In this document: positions 33,526 to 39,852 of the stretch, piece after piece | How the letters are laid out: every line of letters starts with the position of its first letter | Position numbering within the stretch: position 1 is the first letter of the stretch | Source of the DNA: a virus | Direction: 5' to 3' (one strand) | Virus record (IMG/VR): IMGVR_UViG_3300008050_000072 | Coordinates: 1 to 48,645 of that record | DNA length: 48,645 nucleotides | The notes under the pieces: model-generated | Database searches by the model: none | The model's input: the letters and a program-made list of their open reading frames with translations, nothing else | Told to the model about the DNA's origin: nothing | Position numbers and translations under genes: made by a program

Positions 33526-33564
33526 TAGTCACCTGACTACAATCGTCCATAGTCGCTTGACTAC
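33526..33564. promoter_or_regulatory. Pair of TAGTC-N4-GACTA dyads
   Basis: TAGTCACCTGACTAC (33526-33540) and TAGTCGCTTGACTAC (33550-33564) are two copies of the same 5-bp inverted repeat with 4-nt loops, spaced 24 bp start to start, just over two helical turns. Same-face dyads of this kind suggest cooperative binding by a dimeric regulator. Confidence 0.5.
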
Positions 33565-33721
33565 ACTCGTATATATACCCACACATGTGCACGCGGGTAC
33601 ACATAAGGAATACCCATGCAGCGATACTGCCCAAATTGGTACCTTGTTTCAGCTCTAAACTGTGCAATTCCGACACATGCCCACATGCTTCGGAATTCTA
33701 TTGTTTTGATCTTAATAGAAA

Positions 33722-33778
33722 TTCTAGCGCGGTTTTCTCGGTTTCCACGCTGTTTCAACGTGGTTTTCCACGCTAGAA
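33722..33778. repeat. Inverted repeat with inner hairpin and short direct repeats
   Basis: TTCTAGCGCGG (33722-33732) pairs with CCACGCTAGAA (33768-33778) at 10 of 11 positions. Within it, CGTGGTTTTCCACG (33759-33772) is a perfect hairpin, and TTTCCACGC occurs twice (33742 and 33766). This nested layout resembles protein-binding repeats at an origin. Confidence 0.5.
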
Positions 33779-33820
33779 CCACCATTTGCACCCAGAGCAG
33801 AGCCTCTAGCCATAGCAAAC

Positions 33821-33862
33821 CGATCGAATGTGTTTGTCATTCGATCGAATTGTTTGTCATTC
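33821..33862. repeat. Two tandem 21-bp repeats
   Basis: CGATCGAATGTGTTTGTCAT (from 33821) and CGATCGAATTGTTTGTCAT (from 33842) are adjacent copies differing only by a base gained or lost. Each contains the palindrome TTCGATCGAA or its half. Iteron-like. Confidence 0.65.
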
Positions 33863-34089
33863 TCAACGCCATTTGACATACACCGACGCTCGCCGGGCTG
33901 AGGCCGGTCAATAAGAGGCCGTGAAAGGTACCAGAAGGGACGCTCCCGTCCTTCCTACCCATCTATCCATCCCACACACCCCAAACGCCCGTAGACGCCC
34001 CCTGTAGTGGCTCCACCGTGTCCCCGTGGTCTGGTCGGTCCTGTGACGCTGTGCGGTTCCATGCATCCAACGAACCCAAACGTAGAAAA

Positions 34090-34117
34090 CCCCCATGTAC
34101 TTTGCAGTACATGGGGG
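34090..34117. terminator. Strong, possibly bidirectional terminator
   Basis: A perfect 12-bp stem, CCCCCATGTACT with AGTACATGGGGG, closes on a 4-nt loop. On the minus strand it is followed by TTTTCTACGTTT, and on the plus strand by CGTTCGTTTTATC. It ends the minus-strand transcript of the 34145-35184 genes and would shield the noncoding region. Confidence 0.85.
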
Positions 34118-34144
34118 CGTTCGTTTTATCTGTATGTGTAGCGG

Positions 34145-34222
34145 TTAGCGTCGCCTACTGATCAGCATTGCGACGCAACACCAGAGAATGCCGAGTGTGC
34201 ACAGCGCGTTGACTGTGATCAC
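34145..34222 (-). CDS. 25-residue single-pass membrane micro-protein
   Basis: A GTG at 34222 overlaps the TGA of the upstream gene (GTGA at 34219-34222) and the frame runs 25 codons to TAA, just before the terminator. The product is almost wholly hydrophobic (VNALCTLGILWCCVAMLIS) and ends in three arginines, the profile of a single-pass membrane peptide with a cytoplasmic tail. Its place between a coupled start and a terminator argues that it is real. A role in membrane modification, exclusion or lysis timing is only a guess. Confidence 0.5.
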   Translation of the reverse strand: MITVNALCTLGILWCCVAMLISRRR

Positions 34223-35184
34223 AGGGCAGCCGGTACCGCAGGCACTGACACGAGCATAAGACCCGATTCCCGGCAATAGGTGCCAGTGGAGCCGGGCAGC
34301 GTTTCCAGCACATCGACCAGTAGAGCGGGTCGAACGTGGATTGTCCGCGTATCGGTAGATTGCTTGGCTTGCTTGGCTTCGATGGTCTGCACTTGCGCTT
34401 GGATGATGCCCGCGTTTATCGGTTGCGGCTTGCGAGCGGGTATCACTGAACCCAGCACACTTTCGACCGATGGATACCCAGCGCCCATGACACCCCGTGC
34501 GATGCTTTGTTCTGCTTTCCGGGCAACAGCCCACAGAGTCTTTGCGTTCGCAGTTTCAATGCCCCAATTGCGTTTCAACCGACCCCAGTACAAGAAGTGG
34601 CCACCTTTACGTGTCATTTCATCAGGCGTTGGCCACCGCTGATCGTGCTGTGTCTGTGTCTGTGTTGGCGCTTGTGTCTGTGTCGGTGACTGGTGTCCGA
34701 TCCACGCATCGAATTGCGCGTCCAATGTTGGTGCCTGTGGTGCTTGCGGTGCCTGTGGTGCCATCGGTGCTTGCGGTGCTTGCGGTGCCATCGGTGCCAG
34801 GCCACCAGCAAAAAGCGTAGCCCGAATATCCGTGACCGCCTTCGGTGTCGCCTTCGGTGTCGGTGTCGGTTTGGCTTGGACCGGTACGTATTGGCGACGT
34901 GAACTTGAACCCTTGCCCCTTGAACCCATGGATCGCTCTAGTCCACATGCTTGCAATGCTGCGGCATTGTCCAGGTTTATCGCTACCTTTGCATCATATG
35001 CGTTCTTTGGTCCCGTCCATCCCGTCAGATCCGCATATTGAATCCATCCAGCCCGAACGCCAGCCACAAGCTGTCCCGTTGACAATGCCTTATTCAGTGC
35101 GTCAACCGATGCCTGGCTTTGCAGCGTAATGATTGGCTGTCCTGTGACAATGCATGTGATCGTGAGTTGGTTTTTGGTTTGCAT
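34219..35184 (-). CDS. Low-complexity protein with A-P-Q repeats, unknown function
   Basis: 321 residues from ATG 35184, with AAGGA 8 nt upstream; an earlier start at 35205 is less likely. There are three parts: an N-terminal domain of about 90 residues (ITCIVTGQPIITLQSQASVD; AGWIQYADLTGWTGPKNAYD), a disordered middle with APMAPQAPQAP repeats, PTPTPKATPK and TQTQ runs, and a C-terminal mixed region ending in VSVPAVPAAL. The TGxP opening hints at a short zinc- or nucleic-acid-binding fold, but only one cysteine is close. It lies between two repeat-rich islands. Base composition is richer in G+C than its neighbours. Confidence 0.6.
   Translation of the reverse strand: MQTKNQLTITCIVTGQPIITLQSQASVDALNKALSTGQLVAGVRAGWIQYADLTGWTGPKNAYDAKVAINLDNAAALQACGLERSMGSRGKGSSSRRQYVPVQAKPTPTPKATPKAVTDIRATLFAGGLAPMAPQAPQAPMAPQAPQAPQAPTLDAQFDAWIGHQSPTQTQAPTQTQTQHDQRWPTPDEMTRKGGHFLYWGRLKRNWGIETANAKTLWAVARKAEQSIARGVMGAGYPSVESVLGSVIPARKPQPINAGIIQAQVQTIEAKQAKQSTDTRTIHVRPALLVDVLETLPGSTGTYCRESGLMLVSVPAVPAAL
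34729..34800 (-). repeat. Nine-base imperfect repeats coding for A-P-Q
   Basis: Units of the form GGTGCNTGN (plus strand) repeat about eight times with small changes, encoding APM and APQ triplets. Replication slippage is the likely source, so repeat number may vary between related phages. Confidence 0.7.
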
Positions 35185-35249
35185 GATGTTGTCCTTGTGC
35201 TGCACTTTGGCAGCGGTTTTGCCCTGAAAACACTCCAGGGCTGAAGACT

Positions 35250-35278
35250 CTTTAACCTGATTCGCTTCTACCGGTCAA
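35250..35278 (-). promoter_or_regulatory. Candidate promoter for the 34219-35184 gene
   Basis: On the minus strand TTGACC (35273-35278) and TTAAAG (35250-35255) are separated by exactly 17 nt and lie 65 bases before the start. The -35 box is good and the -10 box weak. TTGACCGG is shared with other candidate control sites in this phage. Confidence 0.45.
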
Positions 35279-35334
35279 CCTATGCAGAGACGTCCAACGT
35301 TTAGCCGTCAATAACCCCCAAACAATTCGGACCG

Positions 35335-35475
35335 TGTCACATATACATACACACATACATACATACATACATGCATACATACATACATGCACATGTGCGC
35401 CCGCGCCTGTGTATGCGCATACACATACATACAACACACTACGTGCAATACGGGCGATACGTGCAATACATACAT
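35335..35475. repeat. Intergenic island A: CATA repeats, palindromes, paired ACGTGCAATA boxes
   Basis: This gap between two minus-strand genes is built of alternating purine-pyrimidine sequence. It has runs of CATACATA, the 10-nt palindrome GCACATGTGC (35390-35399), the perfect 18-nt palindrome TGTGTATGCGCATACACA (35408-35425), and TACGTGCAATAC at 35440-35451 and 35458-35469. Similar parts recur in the islands at 38600-38750 and 33568-33605. The sequence could form Z-DNA or cruciforms and probably holds operator sites. Confidence 0.7.
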
Positions 35476-35477
35476 AC

Positions 35478-35513
35478 AAAAAGGGGCCAAAGCTTTTAAG
35501 CCTTGACCCCTTT
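35478..35513 (-). terminator. Terminator after the 35537-35845 gene
   Basis: AAAGGGG (35480-35486) pairs with CCCCTTT (35507-35513), with further pairing CAA/TTG and GCTT/AAGC inside. On the minus strand the stem runs into TTTTTGT. It lies 24 bases after the stop codon. Confidence 0.8.
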
Positions 35514-35536
35514 AATGCTAACTATAAGCAAGCGTT

Positions 35537-35845
35537 CTATTTGGCGTACATTTCTACTTCATCACGCTCTTGTACAGTAGGCTTCTCATAGAAGCTATGA
35601 AACAAACGTGACCATTCATCTGTTAGGTCTATCGTTGCCAAGCAACCATACGACTGAGCCATGAGTACCCATAGAATACGCCTTGCACTATCACCTCGTA
35701 TGCTATCGGTACCAGTAGATATAACTAAGTCACTTAGTGCATGTGCAAACGGTATCGGGTTGCATGGTAGCGACGGGTCAAACATAGCCGCCTGTATTTG
35801 AATGAGCCTATTGGCCAACGTGTCTGGATTTACTTTGAGTGTCAT
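35537..35845 (-). CDS. Small protein of unknown function
   Basis: 102 residues with GAGGTAACA before the ATG. The sequence is mixed and probably helical (PDTLANRLIQIQAAMFDPSL; FAHALSDLVISTGTDSIRGD; ARRILWVLMAQSYGCLATID; EWSRLFHSFYEKPTVQERDE). It is flanked by a terminator downstream, so it ends a transcript beginning further right. I do not recognise it. Confidence 0.55.
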   Translation of the reverse strand: MTLKVNPDTLANRLIQIQAAMFDPSLPCNPIPFAHALSDLVISTGTDSIRGDSARRILWVLMAQSYGCLATIDLTDEWSRLFHSFYEKPTVQERDEVEMYAK

Positions 35846-35893
35846 TGTTACCTCTTTGGGTATGTTGTTTATTGTTTGGTTTAATGTGCTTCA

Positions 35894-36262
35894 CTATCGC
35901 TCAATCATAACAAGCTCATACTTGTTGTCCGGGAACATAAGCTTCTCTTGTTCCATCGCATGCAGCCCTTCTGCATATGTATACTTCTCGACATCCATAC
36001 CCTTAGAGGGTATCCAAGCTACTATCCTGTATAGCTTTGGAGTTATCTCACGTATCGCTGTTTGTATGTTCATCCATCGTTGTTCCCACAACAACAGGGA
36101 GCCTTTAACCGCATCAATCATACGCTGGTCAGTATACGTGTCCAACATCTGGTTTAGACCTGCTACTTGCCTTTGGCATTGCTCCTTACGCACTTCCAGA
36201 TCCGCTATGTCTTCTTGTACAAGAGTATCCACTGACCATGGGTACACATCGTTCATACCCAT
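35894..36262 (-). CDS. Small helical protein of unknown function
   Basis: 122 residues from ATG 36262; an ATG at 36256 that overlaps the upstream stop in ATGA is equally plausible. The N-terminal 70 residues are strongly helical and could be a coiled coil (DIADLEVRKEQCQRQVAGLN; AVKGSLLLWEQRWMNIQTAI), followed by a mixed region (KLYRIVAWIPSKGMDVEKYT). Context is the early small-gene block. Function unknown. Confidence 0.55.
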   Translation of the reverse strand: MGMNDVYPWSVDTLVQEDIADLEVRKEQCQRQVAGLNQMLDTYTDQRMIDAVKGSLLLWEQRWMNIQTAIREITPKLYRIVAWIPSKGMDVEKYTYAEGLHAMEQEKLMFPDNKYELVMIER

Positions 36263-36543
36263 TGTGATGCATCCTCATTGGGGTCCATGTCCTCATACCC
36301 TTCGTTCCATTCAATGCGGTCATCGTCATAGTCAAACGTCCTTGCCCCGTTACTAACTACACTCATTGATAGACATACGTTTGACCTCTCAACAACCTCA
36401 TCGTCGTTGTTATCGCTTGCATGCAAGCCAGCCTTACCCTTGTTGGTATCGCCGTTTATATACATATCGACTGGCCTCATTTCATTCCGTTCAAGTGTAT
36501 CAATAAGCTCATCTGTATCGTTAACAAATAGTATATCTGACAT
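36253..36543 (-). CDS. Very acidic small protein, possible DNA mimic
   Basis: 96 residues with AAGGA before the ATG. The composition is strongly acidic (FVNDTDELIDTLERNE; ASDNNDDEVVERS; FDYDDDRIEWNEGYEDMDPN), with few basic residues. Small acidic early phage proteins often bind host DNA-binding proteins or mimic DNA, for instance to block restriction or recombination enzymes. That role is a suggestion only. It overlaps the next gene by a few bases. Confidence 0.5.
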   Translation of the reverse strand: MSDILFVNDTDELIDTLERNEMRPVDMYINGDTNKGKAGLHASDNNDDEVVERSNVCLSMSVVSNGARTFDYDDDRIEWNEGYEDMDPNEDASQWV

Positions 36544-36592
36544 TATGTTTCCTTACCTGCGCTTTGGCAGGGCTGTTGTTTGTTGGTGGTCT

Positions 36593-36661
36593 TTATTGAT
36601 CCATATACATAGACATGCAAAGACCAAGCATGCACATGATTACAAAAGCTATGACGTGCAT
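36593..36661 (-). CDS. 22-residue hydrophobic micro-ORF
   Basis: An ATG at 36661 overlaps the stop of the 604-residue gene in ATGA, and the frame runs 22 codons to TAA. The product is hydrophobic and methionine- and cysteine-rich (VIAFVIMCMLGLCMSMYM), consistent with one membrane segment. The DNA also contains TGCACGT and GCATGTCTATGTATATGG, which resemble the intergenic islands, so this stretch might be regulatory DNA and not a gene. Confidence 0.35.
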   Translation of the reverse strand: MHVIAFVIMCMLGLCMSMYMDQ

Positions 36662-38475
36662 CACAGACGCAGTGAGTTTGAGTTAGCCGCCTTTGCCAGA
36701 ATAGGTACAAGCTCACCGGCTTGTCGTTCAAGGCCATCACGTACACAGTCATCGACCATAGACTCATGGGCCATACGAGTAATGGCGTTGACAATATCGT
36801 GCATAGACTCACCACCGCCTTGATTGTTGTACGATTCAAGCAAGTATTCCACCGCCGCATCACGACCAATACCCTTGCCGATACGCCCTGTATCTACAAG
36901 TGTTTTAAGCATGACAATAGGAGCACGTTCCACAATGCCATCGTCATTAACGAATGACTCAATACGCTCACCATTCACAAGCAACCCGTCAACAGGCATG
37001 TTGTTTAGTATGCCCCATTGAACAGCAAAGCGTTGCATAGCCTCACGACCCTTCGCCATGCCAGTGTACAAGTGCTTCAACTTGCTTGCGACATCACCCT
37101 TGTGTACAACCTTAATCATTTCAGCTACTTTCGATGATATGATAATCATGTTTAAGCACTCATTCCAAAACGCAATAGGCCCGCCCTTGATTGAGCCTCC
37201 GCCTACATCGTTGCTCTTGAAGCGATAGCCTACTTCAAACAAATCACCTGCACTAAAGTCCTGAAGGTCAGATGGTGCATGCATTGTAATGTTAAACGCA
37301 AAGTCTGTTGTCTGTGCGTTGTACTCAATCTCACCCTTGAACATACCCTCTGGATAGTTTCTATCCAATGCCCCACCTATGAAGGCGGCGACATCATCGC
37401 TGTCATATGTCGTATACGTTGGTGACACCGCACTGAATACACCACGTCCATCGGGGCCAACCCTGGTACGGAGCTTTACTTCCTGGTCCTTGTACCCATG
37501 ACGTTTCATATGCTCATTAAAGACATACGCTCTAACGTCAGGGTCAAGCCGCAAGAACATTGACAATGCACGCGGATACAATTTCGTTGTATAGTCAGAC
37601 CGCTCCGGGTATGGGACTGGAGTCCTGTATTGCTGCGAAGCAATGCGTGCATACGCCTTATCATACGCATCCTCATCGAAGTATTTAGCTACGCTAAGCA
37701 ACTTGCTTAGTCCAACACTCTCAACATTTAGGTTGCCAACGTTAGGTATATGTAATGAACCGTCGTCCTCCATTCGTATGTCGGACATGTTTACTTTCCA
37801 GTCCTCACGGTCCTCATTATGTATCGTACTCATAAAGGTTTCAATAGCAGCATTGGGTGTAGGCTTGTTATCCCAAACCTCTCGTGCTGTATTTAAGTTT
37901 GCGTACCCCGAGTCTAACACCGCTTTACCACGTATATACCCAGCCTTGGTTATCTTTATGTTCTCTGGTGAGCGTGCAATACCAAGCTCAGTAACCAACA
38001 AGTCATGTTCCGCTTGTCGCTTTACAGCAACCTCGCTTACTTCACACGGACTAACTGTACGCTTATCCTCATGTATCGTACCAACAAGCTTACGCTTAAC
38101 AGGCTCATCAACAACCTCGCTTTCGGCCCATGTATTCCCGTTACTTATCGAGGGTGTATCGCTACCTGTCATTAGGGCGTATGTCTTGTTGGCTTCCGGC
38201 TCATCAACAGGCTCACTAATACCCATGGCTGTATTGTAAACCTGCTCAGCAGCCGACCCTGGCATTGGGTATATGGCATGCTCCGTATCCATACCCGTCC
38301 AACGCTGATGCTTGAAGTCCTCATAGAAAAGCTCTTGAGCCTTATACTTTGCCTCATCATACGTGGGTGCATTGCACTTTGTTTCTATCTCGTATGGGTC
38401 ACGGTATATAAACGTGAATCCATTGTCTTGTGTGTCACCTTGTGTGCCACCTAATGTGTTTATCGAAAGGGTCAT
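36661..38475 (-). CDS. Large early protein, DUF932-like segment
   Basis: 604 residues, with AGGTG before the ATG. The N-terminal 60 residues (GFTFIYRDPYEIETKCNAPT; YDEAKYKAQELFYEDFKHQR) resemble a small separate domain. Around residues 416-440, FKSNDVGGGSIKGGPIAFWN followed by ECLN is like the NSDVGxGSl-x-P-x4-R-x3-C-xN pattern of DUF932 proteins found on phages and plasmids, which are of unknown role. The remainder is mixed alpha/beta (DLFEVGYRF; EMIKVVHKGDVASKLKHLYT). It is the largest gene of the early minus block and has its own control region upstream. Confidence 0.55.
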   Translation of the reverse strand: MTLSINTLGGTQGDTQDNGFTFIYRDPYEIETKCNAPTYDEAKYKAQELFYEDFKHQRWTGMDTEHAIYPMPGSAAEQVYNTAMGISEPVDEPEANKTYALMTGSDTPSISNGNTWAESEVVDEPVKRKLVGTIHEDKRTVSPCEVSEVAVKRQAEHDLLVTELGIARSPENIKITKAGYIRGKAVLDSGYANLNTAREVWDNKPTPNAAIETFMSTIHNEDREDWKVNMSDIRMEDDGSLHIPNVGNLNVESVGLSKLLSVAKYFDEDAYDKAYARIASQQYRTPVPYPERSDYTTKLYPRALSMFLRLDPDVRAYVFNEHMKRHGYKDQEVKLRTRVGPDGRGVFSAVSPTYTTYDSDDVAAFIGGALDRNYPEGMFKGEIEYNAQTTDFAFNITMHAPSDLQDFSAGDLFEVGYRFKSNDVGGGSIKGGPIAFWNECLNMIIISSKVAEMIKVVHKGDVASKLKHLYTGMAKGREAMQRFAVQWGILNNMPVDGLLVNGERIESFVNDDGIVERAPIVMLKTLVDTGRIGKGIGRDAAVEYLLESYNNQGGGESMHDIVNAITRMAHESMVDDCVRDGLERQAGELVPILAKAANSNSLRL

Positions 38476-38599
38476 TGTCTCACCTGTTTGTTGTGGGTTG
38501 AATCCGGTCCTTGCCGGTGACGAAAACCTAACACGGCGACGGAGCCAGCGTCAAGAGTCACCGTTGAACCTGGGTTTTCGGGATGCCTCGTGCGCTTGC

Positions 38600-38750
38600 A
38601 TAACGTGGCGAAGTGTGTTGCATACGCAAGCATGTGTATGCCCGCATGCACCTGTGAGTATACCACACAGGCGTGTGTATATGTACGCATGTACGGACAG
38701 GTTATGTCCGCACAATACGTGCATTAGCCCTGCACAATACGTGCATTAGC
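38600..38750. repeat. Intergenic island B: alternating purine-pyrimidine and a 19-bp direct repeat
   Basis: GCACAATACGTGCATTAGC occurs perfectly twice (38710-38728 and 38732-38750), ending one base before the stop of the neighbouring gene. Each copy contains the dyad GCAC-N5-GTGC. Between the repeats and the 604-residue gene lie alternating stretches (GTGTGTATATGTACGCATGTAC, GCATACGCAAGCATGTGTATGC). The core ACGTGCA and the layout match island A, in the same orientation relative to transcription. Confidence 0.75.
38651..38671 (-). promoter_or_regulatory. Extended -10 promoter inside an inverted repeat (operator)
   Basis: On the minus strand TGGTATACT (38657-38665) is an extended -10 box. It is flanked by CCTGTG (38651-38656) and CACAGG (38666-38671), a perfect 6-bp inverted repeat. 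A repressor bound to the dyad would cover the -10 box. It points to the 604-residue gene starting at 38475, with a leader of about 170 nt. No good -35 box is present, as expected for extended -10 promoters. Confidence 0.55.
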
Positions 38751-38751
38751 T

Positions 38752-39102
38752 TTACTCCTCACTACCAAAATCTATCATACCAATCAGAGGTCTAAGCCTT
38801 AGCACAGGTATCTCAAGGTCACGGCCAACAGATTCTACCCGCTTGCCTGTGTCCTCAAAGTACGGTGAGTCTGATATCTCACGTATAAGATCGGGTGTGA
38901 AATTGTACCAAGGGAACATGAACTCATCAGGTTCAATGTCTATTTCAATAATGTTCGTCGATAGCTTTGCGTATGGCTCACCATCTTCGGTGCTGACCAT
39001 CAATGCTATACGTTCGTTCTCAGTGTAGTACCCAAGGTACAGCCACATGTCCTCGTTATCGAGAGTTATTCTTCCTACTTTTTCTGGTAACTTGAGGCCC
39101 AT
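38752..39102 (-). CDS. DUF4313-like small protein
   Basis: 116 residues from ATG 39102, preceded by a G-run. The pattern YLGYYTENERIALMVSTEDG then EPYAKLS, with later DEFMFPWYNF and EDTGKRVESVGRDLEIPVLR, matches what I recall of DUF4313 proteins on phages and plasmids (NGR-x-AI-x-L, GEPYA-x-LTVNL, DTGR, PV-x-RL). Their function is unknown. The first 47 nt overlap the preceding gene. Confidence 0.55.
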   Translation of the reverse strand: MGLKLPEKVGRITLDNEDMWLYLGYYTENERIALMVSTEDGEPYAKLSTNIIEIDIEPDEFMFPWYNFTPDLIREISDSPYFEDTGKRVESVGRDLEIPVLRLRPLIGMIDFGSEE

Positions 39103-39304
39103 TATCCCCCCCTTGTTCAATAAGTGTGATGGCTTTATCTATTCGGGTGATGGCACCCTGACACGCATCCCGTACCTGGAACAGCGTGAAGTTATCGTAT
39201 CTCTTTGCGCTACATTCTCCACATGTTGTGGTCTTTACTACGATTGAGTACCGAACATCAGACAGTAGCTCACGAGCCTTTAGTAATGATTCAGTGTCAG
39301 TCAT
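39056..39304 (-). CDS. Small protein with CxxC, unknown function
   Basis: 82 residues from ATG 39304. It has a helical start (DTESLLKARELLSDVRYSIV), a CGEC motif near residue 28, a helical middle (LFQVRDACQGAITRIDKAIT) and a basic tail (VTRKSRKNNSR). The 3' 47 nt are shared with the next gene in another frame. The single CxxC could be redox-active or half of a zinc site. Confidence 0.5.
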   Translation of the reverse strand: MTDTESLLKARELLSDVRYSIVVKTTTCGECSAKRYDNFTLFQVRDACQGAITRIDKAITLIEQGGDNGPQVTRKSRKNNSR

Positions 39305-39305
39305 G

Positions 39306-39515
39306 TCATAGCCCCATGTAATCAATCTCAAACATTACCTCATCCCATCTCGGTTTGGATATGCTCTCACCGATAGCGTCTGCAAAGAACACTCGTATGT
39401 CCTCATGGTTCATGCCATGACTAAACCGAAGTGTATCGCAGATGCGCCCAATAAGCGCAAGAGCATCATCGCTATGCGGTGGCCAGTTCTTTTTTATGGT
39501 TGCCTTTGTGCCCAT
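39306..39515 (-). CDS. Small protein of unknown function
   Basis: 69 residues, with GGAGG and a 6-nt spacer before the ATG. Helical composition (SDDALALIGRICDTLRFSHG; MNHEDIRVFFADAIGESISK). The good ribosome binding site inside the upstream gene's 3' end supports it despite a 44-nt overlap. No family recognised. Confidence 0.5.
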   Translation of the reverse strand: MGTKATIKKNWPPHSDDALALIGRICDTLRFSHGMNHEDIRVFFADAIGESISKPRWDEVMFEIDYMGL

Positions 39516-39693
39516 GTTGAGCCTCCATTATGTATTTGGTGTAAAGGTCATCCAGCCTATCGCTGAACGCTTGAAGATTTTCTAATGTCTGCTCATGGAC
39601 CAACTCACGGGCGATGTATTCACCGCGCATGTTCTTCTCGCAAGCGAGGCAGATCAATGCCTTTGCTTCTTCTTCGGTGTCTGTGCTGAACAC
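39472..39693 (-). CDS. Small helical protein, GTG start in a palindrome
   Basis: 73 residues from a GTG at 39693. GGAGG lies 6 nt upstream, inside the perfect palindrome GGGAGGCTCCC, so folding of the message could hide it and limit translation. The product is helical (EEEAKALICLACEKNMRGEY; HEQTLENLQAFSDRLDDLYT) with a CLAC motif. It overlaps the next gene by 44 nt. Function unknown. Confidence 0.5.
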   Translation of the reverse strand: MFSTDTEEEAKALICLACEKNMRGEYIARELVHEQTLENLQAFSDRLDDLYTKYIMEAQHGHKGNHKKELATA

Positions 39694-39747
39694 TGGGAGC
39701 CTCCCAGCGGGTCGTGTTCCTTTCGGACCATGACCAACTACAACCGC

Positions 39748-39804
39748 TCACCATATCTCCCATGGTTTACCTACTCGCTCATGTCTGTTTTTCTCGATAG
39801 GCAT
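39748..39804 (-). CDS. 18-residue micro-ORF
   Basis: An ATG at 39804 has a good ribosome binding site (CAGGAG, 5-nt spacer) and a frame of 18 codons, product MPIEKNRHERVGKPWEIW. The same CAGGAG-plus-start layout precedes the gene at 41339. It may be a leader peptide for the gene at 39693 or a tiny protein. Confidence 0.35.
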   Translation of the reverse strand: MPIEKNRHERVGKPWEIW

Positions 39805-39852
39805 GTGTGCTCCTGTTTGGTTTGGTTGGGGACTTACGCCCCCGGTGATTGG

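Larger units (their letters stand above)
33179..34144. other. About 1 kb noncoding region rich in repeats; possible origin or control region
   Basis: No convincing gene is present. From left to right it holds a CTAG-rich segment with an interrupted palindrome (33195-33296), G-runs and a G8/C7 hairpin (33467-33525), two TAGTC-N4-GACTA dyads (33526-33564), an alternating purine-pyrimidine stretch (33568-33605), an inverted repeat with inner hairpin and TTTCCACGC repeats (33722-33778), a 21-bp tandem repeat (33821-33862), a TTGACCGG element on the minus strand (33903-33910) and a strong terminator (34090-34117). Dense repeats without genes are typical of phage origins and operators. The function is inferred. 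Confidence 0.6.

Noticed and set aside
34223-34534. Longer minus-strand frame extending the 25-residue micro-protein upstream to 129 codons
   Set aside because: It overlaps the 34219-35184 gene in another frame and its extra residues are R-, H- and C-rich shadow sequence. Only the part after the GTGA overlap looks like a protein.
35335-35475. CATA repeats as a CRISPR array or sequencing artefact
   Set aside because: There are no regular spacers of 25-40 bp between equal repeats, so it is not CRISPR. The perfect palindromes and matching islands elsewhere argue against an artefact.
36543-36869. 108-codon minus-strand frame over the end of the 604-residue gene
   Set aside because: Most of it is out of frame with the coding gene and the product looks random. 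The AAGGA site nearby belongs to the 36543 ATG of the acidic gene.
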